Assembly (NCBI GenBank): GCA_944472155.2
Contig: OX235271.1
Location: 43,884,633-43,948,632 of the forward strand
Length of the DNA: 64,000 bases
Direction of reading: 5' to 3'
Source: Trichobilharzia szidati
Taxonomy: Eukaryota; Platyhelminthes; Trematoda; Strigeidida; Schistosomatidae
Shown: in pieces, positions 9,828 to 24,800 of the stretch
Numbering within the stretch: position 1 is the first letter of the stretch
How the letters are laid out: every line of letters starts with the position of its first letter
Notes under the pieces: model-generated
What the model saw: the letters and a program-made list of their open reading frames with translations, nothing else
Told to the model about the DNA's origin: nothing
Database searches by the model: none
Position numbers and translations under genes: made by a program

Positions 9828-12800
9828 GTGAGTTGAATTATTTTAAATTTACCCTTCGCATTTTTCTGAATGCTACCGAAATACTTTTCCTATATTTATC
9901 CGTAAATGCTTCTTTAGCCCTAGTGGTTGTATAAACGTTTCCCTCCTTTTGGTTCTAAATTGTTATACAGAACTTTTACGGTAGTTATACTAGTTACTGT
10001 CAATTTATAAACGACGTCATTGTAACTCAGTGTAAGATGTATAGGAAATGAAGGCTGTATTATCGTACCGTCTGTTACACCAATTACTTGGTTGTAGGGA
10101 TAAATGCACGAGTCAGTTTCGAATTTACTGAGGAGGGCTCCAAATACCTTTAATACACGGATAAAATTCATTTTACTCACTGACTTCCACCTGTCATAAT
10201 CCTATAGTGATTTCAGTCTCAGAGACAACTTTTATACCCATGAACCAATATAACTAGAATAACACTTCGCATAAGTTCTCTCCCCTAGATTTCACAATCG
10301 AAAGGACATTAAGTCTTCGTGAATTTTATTCAATGTTCTGTAAGAGACTGGCAAGTAATAAAATTTTGCATAAAACTATATACTACTGATTGACTAGGAT
10401 GAGTAGTTGTAAATCATTCATATCAATTAATAGTATTTGCCAACCAGATCGAGGTGATACAAATACGGGACGGCCGTTTCGCTCGTTTGGGGACGGGCTT
10501 ATCAGCGGTGTACCTGATTTGACTGAGCTCAGAGAGCCAAGTCAGTTCAAACCACTCTACTTGGACGAACTGGTGACACCATAAATCAAATTAACAATTT
10601 GCCAAATTGTTGTTTCCCACTCGGATTCCAATTGAAGACCTGGCGGGCGTTGTCACTTAATGGCCTCCTCAGAGTGTAACCGATCCACCTGCATTTTCTT
10701 CAGCAAATTTTTTGGGCAATAGTTTCTTGATAGGTTCTTTCCCAGAGTTTTTTGTTGCTAGTTGTTTCTGGCCAGCCGTCTGATCTGGAGTATGGAGCGA
10801 AGGTAAGCGTTGATAAAAGTCTTCAGCAGGTTGTTGGAAATACTTTTCATGACGCGCCACATTTCTAAATAGGTTAAATATCTTATAAATAATATCCATT
10901 TCATCCACTCTTAGTTTGTAATAAATTATTCTATAATTACAACTTATATTTATAGATATGAATATTTGGTTGCATCAAGCTGTTAAGTCTCGAGGTGCAT
11001 CAGGTGGTCCACGTAACTACTTGGCTATATTTTTTCGTCGTCTTTGTAAACTACTTTTCTTTGGCATTCGACCAGTGTTTGTATTCGATGGTGATACTCC
11101 AGCCTTGAAACGAGCAACTATAGTAAGCTCCATTGTTTTTATAGTATCATTTGTTGGATGCTATTTGCGTTCAAATGTAATCACCACTTACAAAAAAGAG
11201 GCAGAAATTGTGTTTAACTGTGCACAACTACGTGGGAATGATTAGCTACACCAACTTGTCTCGAGTAATAAATGAAATAAACCTGAGAATAAGATTGATC
11301 CTACAGATAATAGGCGTTAAGTTAGAGAGCAAGTACAAAAGAAAGTCAAAATGAGGACTAAAAGGTATACAATGAAATTATATCTTACTTAAAATAAAAA
11401 TAGAATAGACATTCGAGTCATTATGATTAGCTTTCATTCATGGTATATGAAAACCTTGTTCGCAAGTTCCTACATTATTATTCAAAACTTTTGGGTTTCG
11501 CATATGCTTTAGAATAGTTAAATACTCTGTAGATTGGTGCTAGTTTTATTTGACTGTTGTGCAACTTATTTATTTATCCAAAAGTAGTTTAAGTGACAAT
11601 TTAATCGATCACTGGATTTCTACTAACTTCGACTGGATACCTAGAAAGGTTTACTAATTACTAAAAGCAAACAAACAAAAGATTCTAGGATTGTGGGAAT
11701 AAATGGCCGAAGTGGACACCTTCTTCGTCTTCGCATCTATGAATACACACTAGCCGTCAAAAGAAATGATTTCCACTCCCACATATTGCTGCATACAGAC
11801 AAACACGAACATTAATTCAACTGGAACAACGTTCAAATATTAGGAAGAGGAAACACCAAGAACGCCAGAGAATTTTTGGAAGGCTGGTATTCGAGTGAAT
11901 CGGCAATTAACAGGCACATTAACATAGATGAATTTTACCAATCCAAGAGAGGAAAATCTCATGCACAAAAAGTCAAACTGCAGACCAACAATACTAATAA
12001 AACTAGACGAGGGGTTGTGAGGACAGACAAGAGCGACCAATCACATTCAAGGTTATCCGGAGAGATGACTAATGAACTCGTGGAGTTATCGAAAAGCTCA
12101 CTTCAAATTAAAGTATGCATTGAAGATGTTTCCTAGTAGGGCAATGAAAGCTTCGCAAACTAACTATCCAGCTCAGAGAACACAACCACATCAAAATCAT
12201 CCACCTGAGCTACAAATCTCCATTATACCTAAATGTCATAGCGCACGAAAACACGGTGAGCTTAAATACCTAGCTCTAGCAGAGAACCGAACGCAATGGA
12301 GACGCATGGCTGAAGCCCTATGTTCCTCTAGGAACTAAAGGAAATAATAATAAATAATAATTAAATACCTAGAATGAAGCAATGTCAAGCAAAGATAAAC
12401 ATTCGAACAGGCAATAAATGAATCGCGATGAACTCAAGTGTTGTGAAATGATGCTAATGTATTCGGATGTTAAAAGAAACGAAATATGATTTCTACTAAA
12501 TCGGTTGACCAACAGAGTAGATGCAATGACGTGGTGACTGAATATAAAACATACTACTTATAAAGTTTAAGTAGTATGAAATGCACACCACAAATAATAA
12601 GGGTAGAAGAGAAATAAGAGGGAGGTAAGAAAAGAATCATTAGTTGCATAGTTATCATGATGTGGAGATAAAGAAAAATGAATTTCGCCTTAAGTACTAA
12701 CCAACATTGGGTGATTTATCATTTTTGCTAGGCAAAATAAAGAAATTAACGCCGCGTCTGTGGTGTTCCTTCCTAGTGTCCAAGTTTGAGGGTAAATTTA

Positions 12801-15800
12801 GTTTATTATAAGCAGTACTTTCTCTATATATGTTACACCTTTCGTAAAGTGTATACTTACTAGGTTTGTGTAAAGCGAACAGTGACACTATTGTTTTGAG
12901 TCTTGCTTGCTGTAAGTGAGCCATTTTATTGACTCTTTTTTGCGTCAATTTGATTACAGAACACAAGACGTCAGTTGCGTAACTCAGCCGAAGCCAAAGC
13001 AGAAAAAGCTCAAAAGCATCTTCTTCGCCGACTTTTACGTCGTGTTGCAGAATCTCAAGTGGGATCAAGTAACGTGTCAACCAACGGAACACAACCTCCT
13101 GAAAACTTAGGTAGTTTACATTTATTTCAATAAGAACGAACATTATGAATCACGAGTCTTGGAGTTTGTATGACTTCCCGATTTATCTCTACAAAAAAGT
13201 TGTTTTTCAATCTATAAGTAGTTTTAAATATGATTTTTTCTCTCATACCAGTCAACTTCAAAGTCTAGAACTCTTATCACCAATAGCTGAGTTGTTTCAT
13301 TTATCTTATGAACTAAATTGTAAATTGTTTGACCGAGGGGATATGCCCCCCCAATTGATAGTTGCTAACTGGACGTGATGGTCGGGTTTACATATCCTAA
13401 TGACTCAGTGAACTACTCTGGTTGGAAGTAATATTCGTGCAGGTCCTACCAGGCCAGGAAAATCGTTTAGATAGCTGTTAGACTAAAAGCATTTACCATC
13501 ATAGTGTAAGTCGCTTACATTATGTTGGAGATCTGATCGCGAAGTCGTACTTCTGGCAAATGGGGATGTAACAGCAGTAAGGTGTGTTTCCTTTGGACGA
13601 CCAACAAGCCATCTATACTGTCTCTCTCCTCTCTGGAGAGTGGTGGAAGGTAAAAAATGTTGACCCTGGAAATTTTACTTCTTGACTTACCTTGCAGCGG
13701 TCCATAGCTGACGGTCAGGTCTTAATATGGACACAACTCCGAAAACCAGACGACATCAAGCACATGTCTACTCGGCTGCATCTATGGTGTGAGCAGCTAA
13801 AAAGTAACAATCACCCACACACTTTCATAAGATAAGATACACTATCTACCTTCCTAGATACCTTTCATATATGGAAATGTTGAATGCGTTTTAAAGGGAA
13901 TGCGTAGTGTTGAATGATTAGGAACACCACTCTCAGATTATCGATTTCTGTATCACTTAATGAGTCAGTTAAACAACGCATGATTTTCTCCCATGCACAA
14001 AATGTTGCGCTATTCTATCAAATATAAGTAAGATATGCTTAGCTCTTATCGTGTGACCATAATCGTTGATTATTTGCATGTCATCCAATCTCAGGCCGTA
14101 CTGAGTTAAAGCAGGAAATTAATTTACCTCACTTAGACTGTGGAAAAGAGGTTTCTGTTTAAAAAAAGTGATGCTTAAATTCAGAAAATAACCCCAAACA
14201 ACGATATGGTTCAAATTACTAATCTGTGAGCTAAGATTGAGGTGCTGCCACAAGTAGACTAATACATCTGAACTTCTCATTGGGTCTCTGTTGTTCAGTG
14301 TTAATTCTTTTTCAGTGTAACAGGGTGATACTCACCTGGCCCAGTTTCAAACAAATTGAATCAGATAGAAAAAAATATATAACTGACTATTTAATGTCTG
14401 CTAGTTATTATGACCTATTTTTTTTCAAACTTTACTGTTGTTTCATACTCATAGCCAAGGAAGAACTGTTACGGCGATTGAAGCAGCAGTCAAATTCTCT
14501 TCAGGCTATGGAAGATGCTGAAATTTTCGCAGCTCCATGTAATCAGTCTACGTAAGTGATTTTGTTTTAGTCTGAAACAACCTGCAAGTGATTTAGTTTG
14601 ATAAAGGTGTGTCGTTCTATACACTAAATTATAAGTTACAGTTATTTCTTAAGTATCTTTAAGACTCACTTCCCCAGACTGATGAAAGTTGGGTGGATTT
14701 GAATATATATGTGATTGTTGACTCCTCATATTAGTTATCTATACGTGTTTCTGTTATACTAATAATATTTATTATCCGCTGAAGTGATTCATAGAAAACT
14801 TCTCAAGGGAATTTTCAGAGTATAGATGGTTACTGTTTTTTTAGTTGATCAGTGAGTTTACAGATATATGAACATTAGAATTCGTACATGAATCAAACTA
14901 ATAGCCTTTATGCTATCATAATGATTGTAGGTATAAACATGTGGGCGGAGATATTGACTAATTAGCTTTGACACTTGAGTGTCGTCGAGTAAACTCTAGG
15001 TCCGAATCGCTCTTCAACTCCATCAGCCTAGGAAACTGAGTAATTTCATCAGCCTTTGAACAACAAATGTGACTTGTAGGCTGATGCATAAACAAATCTG
15101 TTCCAAGTAACCAGGTTCTCTAACTATGAATACACATACTTATAAGAATTAAGTAGTAGTTACCAGCGACAAAACAAGTATAACCTATAGAATTTAAATT
15201 ACTCATTAATAATTTCGAATATCATTTTGGATAACTGAATAAGAAATTTATTTAGCACACAAATTTAGTTTAACAACTCATTACTTTATGCTTTTCAATG
15301 TCAATTATAAGGAAAGAAAGACTTAATCATGAAATGTACCATTCTCTATGCAGAAGAAAACTCTACTCTTTATTTAACTGAGAGGGTGTGTGCGTAATTC
15401 GAAGCAAAATATTTTTTGATGAGTGACAATTCAAAAGTACACCCAAATTAACTTCTAGAAGCCGGATAATACAGGTCATCCAGAGGTGAGTCTCCAAAAA
15501 AGGAGGACGAAGTTTTGAGAACGTTGAGGGAGTTTATGCTTCAAAGATTGTTTCACTGCTTACTTCAAATATAATAGAAGAATGCAACAGTATTGATGTT
15601 GACAACATTTTGAAGTTGTAGATAAAGGTATATTTACTATTAGACTGTATCGTCCTAGTTTGGGACTCGTCGACAGGACGAAACCGCTATCCAGTACTCC
15701 GAGATTTTCCAGTGGTTCTCTAACCGATGTCAGCTTATGATGAAATTCTGTGACCAATCAAATCAAATCCCTTGAATATAAAAATGTTATCTATTTCATC

Positions 15801-18800
15801 AATGTTACCCTACAAAATGGACACACATCCCTGTCTTTTTCAGTCATTTTAAGTGCCATCGTATGGTACGTGGCATTAAGTAAGTGATGGTAGCATATGC
15901 AGGATATATTCAAACCACTGAATCCATACAGTATTATCAGACTTACCGGTGGAAGAGTAGGAGCCTCTGCTTGTAAATACTTGGAATTGTTTCAAAAATG
16001 TGCAGTAAATTGTAATAAACCCCATACAGACAGTCGCTTTATTTTACAATTAACAGGTGGCAGTCATTTTTCAGGATGGATAACCGCAAAAACAGATCTG
16101 CGACTTGAGTAGTCCGGTAATAAAGTATAACTTTAAAACTTAGCAATCTAACTCCTAATATGACTAATTTCGTTATGTATATACACTAGTGGTTTCCTAA
16201 ATTAATGGTTTTATAACCTCTAATGTCTTTCATATTTCTCTTTAGATCAAGTGATACCAAAGGTGGTGGAATCATGCTAAGTGAGAACGCTGGATTAGAA
16301 TATGATGAGTTGGCTCGTGATTTCTTAGTAAGTAGTTTTTTCTTTTATGAATGTAATTTGATTCCAACTATACCAGTGAGTACTTATCGATAGTTGGGAA
16401 GCAGTAACATCCATCTTCAAACTTTTGCTGTCGAATTAAAGTGGTCAGAACATTGTATTGTTGTTCCTCTTTTCGCACAGAGGAGCTAAATTATTCAAAT
16501 TCTTCCATTTCGATCTAGTTGATTTGTTTTTCTGTAGAATTGGTTTTCGAATTAGTCACCTATTGTTCAGTAGTAGAACCCAATAGTTCATGATACCTTT
16601 ATGTTAGATATCACAATTTGAAATTTTGACTGCAGTTTTTTTCCCAGCAGAAATTCAGTCGTTAGTACAGTTTTATAGGTTCTGCAAATTGTCTATATGA
16701 ACTGAATGTGATGTGCAAATGAGTTATTTATTGCAATCATGTTTAGTTTTCCATTTGGATCTTAATATTTAGTACATATGGTGTATATGTTACCTAAATG
16801 ACGTCTATCTGTTGCTCGGTAGCTGCGTTTTTCAGAATTTTCTCTAAAAGTATTAAGTATATATTAGCTGGTTATCACTATTCGTCATTTGTTTCGAAAA
16901 TTTTTCTTTCTCTAACTGAAAATAACTTCTATTTGTGCGCTATATATGTGTATGGACGTTGTGTCGTCTGATTATGTTTAGTCTTCAAACCATATGGAGG
17001 TGTTAATACTTGTTTTTAATTCAGTTTTGATTTTTCCGCCGATTGATAGAACGAAATGGTCACCATTCGTGACCTCCCACTGAATTTGTTCAAGTTAATC
17101 CTCAGACATCGTCAAAACATCCTCGGTAGGAGCCGGTATGTCAGCAGATGCCGAACATTTCGATCTAATCAACCAACGGAAAAAACAAAACAAAAAGCCA
17201 CTGATACCCGTTGTACAGGTGGTGAATCTCCTGGCCCGAATTCTCTGGTGGTTAACGCTTTGGCGTTTGAAACGATGGGTACTAGGTTTGAGTTTCGGTA
17301 AAAATACCATCACCCACTGAGAATGCAGGTATATCCAGCTTATGAGACGAAATGCTTACCTTGGATTCCACTGTTGGTTACCATCAATCAAAATTAATTC
17401 AAATGGAGGTTAGTTCATCCAGGAGTGTGTAAAGTCGGAGTATGGTTTCGTGGCCTGTGACCCGCTAATGGTTTGCATCTATAGAGCTTCTGTTACCCAC
17501 AAAAGTGAAATATCGGATGTGAATGTTTGACGCTTACAACCGGACTGGTGGACCTGCTGGTCTACCTGGGGACCTGGAAAACCCTGATTACAAACCTATG
17601 GTGTACATGGGTTCCAGAATCCGAACGAATGAATACTGTATGAATTTGTTTTGGTCATTGGAAACCATAAGAACTCAGTGTATGACGCTGCTCCACAGCT
17701 ATATGGATCCGACTTCAAGTTAAAGCCTCGAGACAACCACCTGCTTCGGTCTTGGCGTTCGGGCAGTATTCAGCCCTCACACAAATCATGAGATTGTGTG
17801 TGACTCAACTCTTTGCGCTCATTATGTACCGGGTTTTTGTTTTAATTATACGTATGCATATACACTATAAAACTTCTGTATGCAGTGTTCATTATCAGTG
17901 TGTTTCGCGTTAATGGTACCTAGACTAACAGTGAAACCGCTATCTGCTTAGGGTTCTTTTTCAAAGTTTTTCGTCACAGGATATTATTATTATTTCCTTT
18001 AATTCCTAGAGGAACATAGGGCTTCAGCCGTGCATCTCCATTGCGTTCGGTTCTCTGCTAGAGTCTTCACCTGGCTCCATGTCTGCCCACACGTTTTCAT
18101 CTCCTCTTCACATGACCTCCTCCAAGTCACCCTCACACTGACGACCAACTCGCCGCTTCCCTTTCGGGTTACACTCGAGGGCTTGTCTAGTGATGTCACT
18201 TGATGATTTGTTTCCTCAGAGTATGGCCAGCCAATTCATCTCCATTTCTTCCTGCCTATTTGTTTCACAATCAGTTCCTGGTTGGTTCGCTCATTGCCAG
18301 AGATCCCTGTTGCTTATCTTTTCTGGCTGGCCATCTGATCTTGAGTATTGAGCGAAGACAACTGTTAATGAAGGTCTGTAGTTTGTTTGAGATGCTTTTT
18401 ATGACGCGCAATGCAAGTCTCTGATCCGTATAGTAGCACTGACTTCACATTGGAGTTGAAAATCCGGATCTTATTTTTGATGCTGAGTGTTGTTGACCTC
18501 CACACAGACTTGAGAGTAGTGAAAGCTTGTCTTGCTTTCCCGATCCTCGCTTTGATATCCTCGTCAGTTCCGCCTGTAGTTGAAACGATCCTTCCCAGGT
18601 AGGTAAAGGATGAATAGTACTGTAAAGAAGACAAGACTGAGGAGACTGAAAGGAATGTTTTTTTGGTGAAACGTATGGTACATAGCTAAATTTGGAATAC
18701 CATATTCTCAACCGGTTATTTGCACATCTTTACCACATCCTTGACGAATTGGTCGAATATCGTCTCATTCGATAGCTTCTTGGATTCTGCATCATATGGC

Positions 18801-21800
18801 AACATTCTTCTCATGGTTCTCTTCTTTGAATGCTCTTTCCAGTGTGCCAAACATGTTGTTACTTCGTTCCTGATGTACTACTTATATCGGATTATAAGTA
18901 GCACTCACCACACTCGCCCCCTCATTATAAAGTCTCTCCTGTAACCGCCTTGATCGCTGCACAGACGTTTCATATTGCTGTTCTTCAGGTTAATCGTCTT
19001 GACATTCTTTTCTTCATCTTTGTAGCAGACTTGCGTTTACTCTTTTCTCTTTATCTCCTCTCTTTATTGTGTACACTGGACCGCGTCTCGATGTGACCAC
19101 ATATGGTCCCTCCCACTTCGGCAGAAGCTTTCCTGATCCTGGTCCACTTCCGGTAGTATACTTTCGTTCTCAACATTTCACCTGGTCACCTACTTCAAAC
19201 AGCTTCCAAGCTTTGATTTGTTTCTTGCCGTAATTTTCGATGTCTTTCTTGCGCTTCTCTTGTATATTCTGAATAGCTTGTTTCCGCTCACTTGTCCATC
19301 TCTTACTGTTCCATTTTTGTTGTGTTGGCCAAGTCTTATGGTGCACCAGTAAGCGTGGTTTCCTCCCATACATCAGCTGGAAAGGCGACTTTTTTGTTGT
19401 CCCTTGTAATGTGGCACGATGTGCTAGTAATACCAACGGTAAGTCAGTTTCCCAGTTGCCTCTTTTCGCAGCTAGCCACTCCTTGAGTGTACGATTGTTT
19501 CTTTCGGTTAGGCCGTTTGTCTGCGGATGATACGGAGTCGCTCTAATCCTCTTAATACCCAGTGCCTCCAGACGAGTCTTGAACTCCTCACTTTCAAAAC
19601 AGGAGCCTTGATCTGTCAATATCATTTTCGGTACACCATGATCCGCCACAATATGTCGAATGACGGCCTCGGTTACGGTTTTGGCGCGCTGATCTGGAAT
19701 CGCTACAGCATTTACCCACAGCGTGGCGTGTTCCGTCATCATTAAAATGTATTGATTTCCACTTGCTGTTTGAGGGAAAGGACCCATTATGTCCACGGAC
19801 CATAGGTCACCAACCGCCGTTACGGGTATCGTTTGTAGCTGTGGTCGAATGCACCGATCACCCTTCATCAATTGACACTGTGGGCAAGCGAGTACGTAGT
19901 TTGCAATATCGCCTCTCATGTTTGGCCCGTACGCACTTTGGCTCACTAGGTCGTATGTTCGTGCAACTCCTGTATGGGCTAGTTGGTGGCATTCTTGAAT
20001 GACCCCACGACGAAGGCTTTTTGGTATCACTGTAACCCAGCTACCATCACTGTCTTTCCAAGTTAGGACGCCGGCAGCGTTTAGTTTGAGTCTATGTTTT
20101 TGCTGCAGTAGCATCTTTAACTCTCTATTCTCTGCTGCCATTTCAATTTCTTTCCCTTCACGTATCATCTGAATGACTGTCTTAAGAGTAGGATCCGACT
20201 TCTGGTGGCGAACAAGTTGTAAGGGATCTTGCTCCAAAGCGTTTACTGCATACGCTACCTCTGGTAGTTCAGTCTCATTATCTGACCTCGACAAATAGTC
20301 AGCTATTACATTTTCTTTTCCTGGAATATGTCCAATCGTGAAGTCATACTCTTGTAGGCGTATCATCCATCGTGATAACTTCCCTCGTGGATCCCGTGCT
20401 GTTTTCAACCACTGAAGAGGTTTGTGGTCGGTCTCAATGTGGAATCGGCGGCCGATCAGATATGGTCTCCATTTTTCTAGTGCCCAAACAATGGCTAAAC
20501 ACTCCTTTTCCACCGTAGTATACTTCTGTTCTGCAAGTGTCAACACACGGCTAGCGTATTCAACAACCCCATCTGTTTGTCTTAAAACAGCACCTATACC
20601 ATAATCACTGGTGTCTGTCGAAACTGTGAACTGCTTCCCCGGCGCTGGCAGTTTCAACGTCATCTGTTGACCATCTAACAGCTCTTTAATTCGCTCAAAC
20701 GTTTGCTGTGCCTCTTCCGTCCACATGAATTTCGCGTCACTCAGCAACGTATATAGTGGTTTTGCTATCTCATTGAAATTCTTGACAAATCGGCTGTAGA
20801 ATGCCGCTCTTCCCAAAAACTGTCTCAGCTTTCGCTTTGAATTTGGCACTTCGCTGGTTTTGACCGTCAGGATCTTCTCCGGCAATGGCCGTATTTCACC
20901 ATTTCCCACTTTGTAACCCAGGAGGACAACCGTGTTTTTAGCTATTTGGGACTTGTTCTTATTAATCCGCAATCCAAAGTCATCAATTCTCTTTAAGATA
21001 GCTTCGATGTGGTCTATATGGTCGCTTTCCGTCTCACTATACACCACCAAGTCATCTCCACATACTTCTACGTTCTTCAGACCCTTCAGTAATAAAGTCA
21101 TTAATCTTCTGAATGTAAATGGGGCACCTACCAATCCAAATGGCATTCGTTTAAACCGGTATTGTTTCTGCCCAACTGTGAACGCTGTTTTACTTCGATC
21201 ACTTTCTGCTATTGGGATCTGCTAGTAACCCGATCGTAGGTCGAACACGGTGAATAACTTAGCTTTATGAAGGCGATCAAGAGTTTCTGTTACGGTAGGC
21301 ATTGCACACTGTTTCACTTCGGTGAGGCTATTCAGCTGTCTGAAGTCGACACAAAATCTATATTTCCCGTTAGCTTTCTTCACCAAAAGGATTGGCGAAC
21401 TGTACGGACTGTCGGCTTCTTCGATTATTCCGTCGTTTAACATTTCTCTGACTTGCCGGTTAACTTCTTCTTCAAGGTGAACCGGAACTCGTCGCGATGA
21501 AAAGACTGTCTTCCCCGTATCCTTTAGTGGGATGTTATGCTTAACCTTATCACAATAACCGTATGGGTCTCCATCACTAGTGAATAAACCGGCATATTTA
21601 CTCATCAACGTGGTTAGACGTGGTGCATCTTGCGGAACAATGGTTGTGGTTTCCACCTCAGCGACTTCACTATTCTCATGTATCGCGAATTGCCCGTGTT
21701 TTGTGACCACTTTTCTATTCTTCATATCGATTACAGCTCCTACTTCTCTGAGAAAGTCTGCTCCCAAAATCGTTCGTCTTATATCAGAAGTTACAATAAA

Positions 21801-24800
21801 CGGATATCGTATTTTTCCTGCTCCAATCTCTACAACGCAGTCTGAAACGCCAAGAATGTGCAACGGATGTCCTCCTACCGTCTGAACTGCTAATGTGCAC
21901 GGCCTTATTTCCTTACACTGTTCTCTACCTATCAACGAAACTGCCGCCCCTGTGTCGACCAAACAAACTATTTCTTTTTCGTTCACCCGTAATCTCCCGT
22001 ACACTGAACCTCTTTCGACTAACCCGACCACCTCTAAACGCGAGCGAGAAAAAGAAGGAAGACTGTATCGTTTAAGGTTTTTCTGCCTTCGTTTCGGGCA
22101 GTTTCTCTGCCAGTGACCGGTTCCTCCGCAAGCAAAGCATCTGTTGTTTGTTCTTTTCTTTATCTGCATAGCTGCCACCTGTTGTTTCAACTCTTCAATC
22201 TTCTTGGAATCTTGGCCCTCCGACATCACTGGAGCAACATGCGAGGTCATTATCTGCCTTGTCACCTTGGCCATTTCATAAACATCCATTGGCTGAGCTG
22301 CGTTAACTAGCTGCAACTGATGCGCGATATCTGTCGGGACGCATTCGAGGAACTGAGATGCAAGCAACTGCTCCCGTGAATGTTCGTCTAGGGTGGGTAA
22401 CGCGCGTCGCAGGTGATTCGTCAGCGTTACTGCGAGAACCAACGGATCCCCATCCTGGCCAAGTCTCAGCGTTCGAAACTTCTGCAGTGCCTCTTGTCTG
22501 TCCGCAGGGCTGTCGAACTCGCACACGAGCCTCTCGACGACCTTGTCCCACGCCGCCTCACCTTCCAGCTCCCGAGCGTTGTCGTACGCAGCCTTCGCGC
22601 GGCCCCTCAGCAGCGTCCCCAAGACAACCAGCTTCGCCTTCTGCTCCTGCACTCCAACCAGCTCCGCGACAGCTTCGAAGTCCCTGAGGAACGTCCGCAC
22701 ATCTCCCTCCTCGAACACCTGCGGCCATGGCACCTTCATCTCCGGCAGAGGCAGCGACACCAAATGTAAAGAAGACAAGACTGAGGAGACTGAAAGGGTG
22801 TTTTTTTGGTGAAACGTATGGTACATAGCTAAATTTGGAATACCATATTCTCAACCGGTTATTTGCACATCTTTACCACATCCTTGACGAATTGGTCGAA
22901 TATCGTCTCATTCGATAGCTTCTTGGATTCTGCATCATATGGCAACATTCTTCTCATGGTTCTCTTCTTTGATTGCTCTTTCCAGTGTGCCAAACATGTT
23001 GTTACTTCGTTCCTGATGTACTACTTATATCGGATTATAAGTAGCACTCACCACAGTACTAATGAGTAGTATGTCATTTACTGTCATATTTTTTCGGAGC
23101 TCTCAGTAGAAATAAGCAAAACCCACTGATCTGAGACGACGGAAGTTTATAACCTAATTAATAAACGTACCTCCTCACTAAATAATACACCTCGACTCAG
23201 TACTGACCAGTCAGTAATTTCATCTCATGTGAACAGTTATCAAATAGACATGCGTTGAAGTTTCTGTAGCAATTTGGTTAAGTTTTGGGGGTGGAGTTGC
23301 TAGCACCACGCCCCAACCCTCCCTCTTTATCCGGGCTTGGGACTGGCTAGAAAACTAGTGAGCTAGTAATCTAGGCGAGGTTATCAAATAGACGTAGCCT
23401 ACTTTAAAATATATCGGAATCTTACTTGAACATCAGTTGTTTATTTAGGCGCATAGTACAACGCAAAACGCGTGTCAAGGAACTTAACCCTAAGTTCCTA
23501 TTGTAACGAAGATGCTCCGAACCGATAATTACTAGGTACTTTTCTCGACTTTAACTCCAAAACACCAGTACTCGTTTTGAAAGTTATATTGTTTGGCAAT
23601 TGAAGTAAAAACAATTACAAATCTGTAAACAAATGTTTTATACAAAATATAATATACTTTTATTCGTATTCTTTCGTCTTCTTCCAACTTGTACACGACT
23701 GAACTATTGGCGCCTTCGAGTTGCCCACCAGTGACTACCAGTTCCAATAAACAAACGTTCAATGTTCACGTCCATTGACAACGCAATATATTGGTTTGTG
23801 AGATTGCGAAGTCACATTCACTTAGATGGTTGTGGTTGTACGTTGCGTTAATCATTACTCCAATACTTCAAACTCAAAGATCTAAAACAGTTAACCAATA
23901 AATAAAGTGCGTGACTAGCCAGTCAATGTAGCTTGTCAAGCATTAGATGATATAGTTGAAATTAGTGTTTGATTGAATACTGGATTTATGGGTGCCATAT
24001 TGGTTTTATTTGTATCAGGGTACTCATATGTCAACCTGTCTTTCAATTGTAAACATCCTAGCGATATTGTTTATTTCTCGATAAAATCTCGTTTGTCGTC
24101 AATGGGCCTGAAGGGTAACACAGTCTCTTACTTGTTCGAAGCGGTTGACTTTTTCAAAAGCCTCATTCTGTATTGCAATCTGTGGATCACTTTTAGTAGA
24201 CTAGGTAATTATGTTTAACATTCTTGAATTTTCACTGAAGCTTTTTAGAAATCTTTTGTGGTGAGTGTGTCATCCTAACAAAACTGTCATCTACTTAGTG
24301 TAAGCCAACCTAAGAATTCCTCAAGGGGCTATTTCTTGCCAAATCGTAGGTAGACAGGGTTACTACCATGGTTAAATCAGAAAAATGCTGATAAAATATT
24401 TTTAGTTGACTTCACTTATCATTTATTAACAACTCAAATGACGTTTATGAGAAAGCTGTGATAACTGTATGATTTCTGGCTGATATAGTTGTTTGGATAT
24501 CAAACAGGCTACTGTGCAAACATCAGTGCCATTCAAGTGGTTGTAAAATAAGAAACACCAAACGTTATTTTATTGAAATGGTTATTTTTTTTCAAAACTA
24601 AATAGTCTCGAAATACTGGAACATCTTCAAAATTAGATTGATAATTACATAAGAAGTAATTTCACGTAAGCCTTTCTTTTAGGATGGTTTTTACTCCTCA
24701 GACCGGAAATTGTCAGGAATGGATCTCAACTCAGATGCATTTTGTTCACTTCCTTTGCCTGCTCAATTGCGAGTCGTTCAAATGGCGAGAGAAATATTAG

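Larger units (their letters stand above)
11123..12959 (+). other. XPG intron 2
   Basis: The intron contains a Penelope-like tail (11720-12235) and a LINE-C 3' end (12245-12355). The rest is unassigned A/T-rich sequence, including a small hairpin near 12550-12580 (catactactta / aagtagtatg). Confidence 0.7.
14552..16245 (+). other. XPG intron 4
   Basis: The intron contains tRNA-like SINE sequence near 14940-15085 and a plus-strand hammerhead-SINE copy near 15640-15780. The remainder is unassigned. Confidence 0.6.
18621..23055 (-). mobile_element. Ty3/gypsy LTR retrotransposon, complete but with stop codons
   Basis: The element has two nearly identical LTRs with TG...CA ends, a 4-bp target duplication, and one gag-pol frame on the minus strand in the order capsid-like, zinc knuckle, protease, RT, RNase H, integrase. 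Order and motifs place it in Ty3/gypsy (Metaviridae). The LTRs differ by only a few positions (near 18653 and 18830), so insertion seems recent, yet the frame has two in-frame stops. The 5' half near 22390-22740 is much richer in CG than the host sequence around it. Confidence 0.93.
16328..24682 (+). other. XPG intron 5 (8.4 kb), nest of transposons
   Basis: The intron carries an Sm-alpha-like SINE (17225-17400), an RTE-A 5'UTR copy (17595-17800), a LINE-C copy (17982-18616), a Ty3/gypsy element (18621-23055) and an old SINE fragment (23255-23345). The parts 16330-17220 and 23380-24680 show no recognised feature. Confidence 0.8.

Noticed and set aside
9920..10180. Minus-strand open frame in XPG intron 1
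   Set aside because: No motif is recognised and no splice or regulatory context supports it.
22358..22769. Plus-strand open frames with Pro/Ser/Arg-rich sequence
   Set aside because: They are antisense to the CG-rich gag region of the LTR element.
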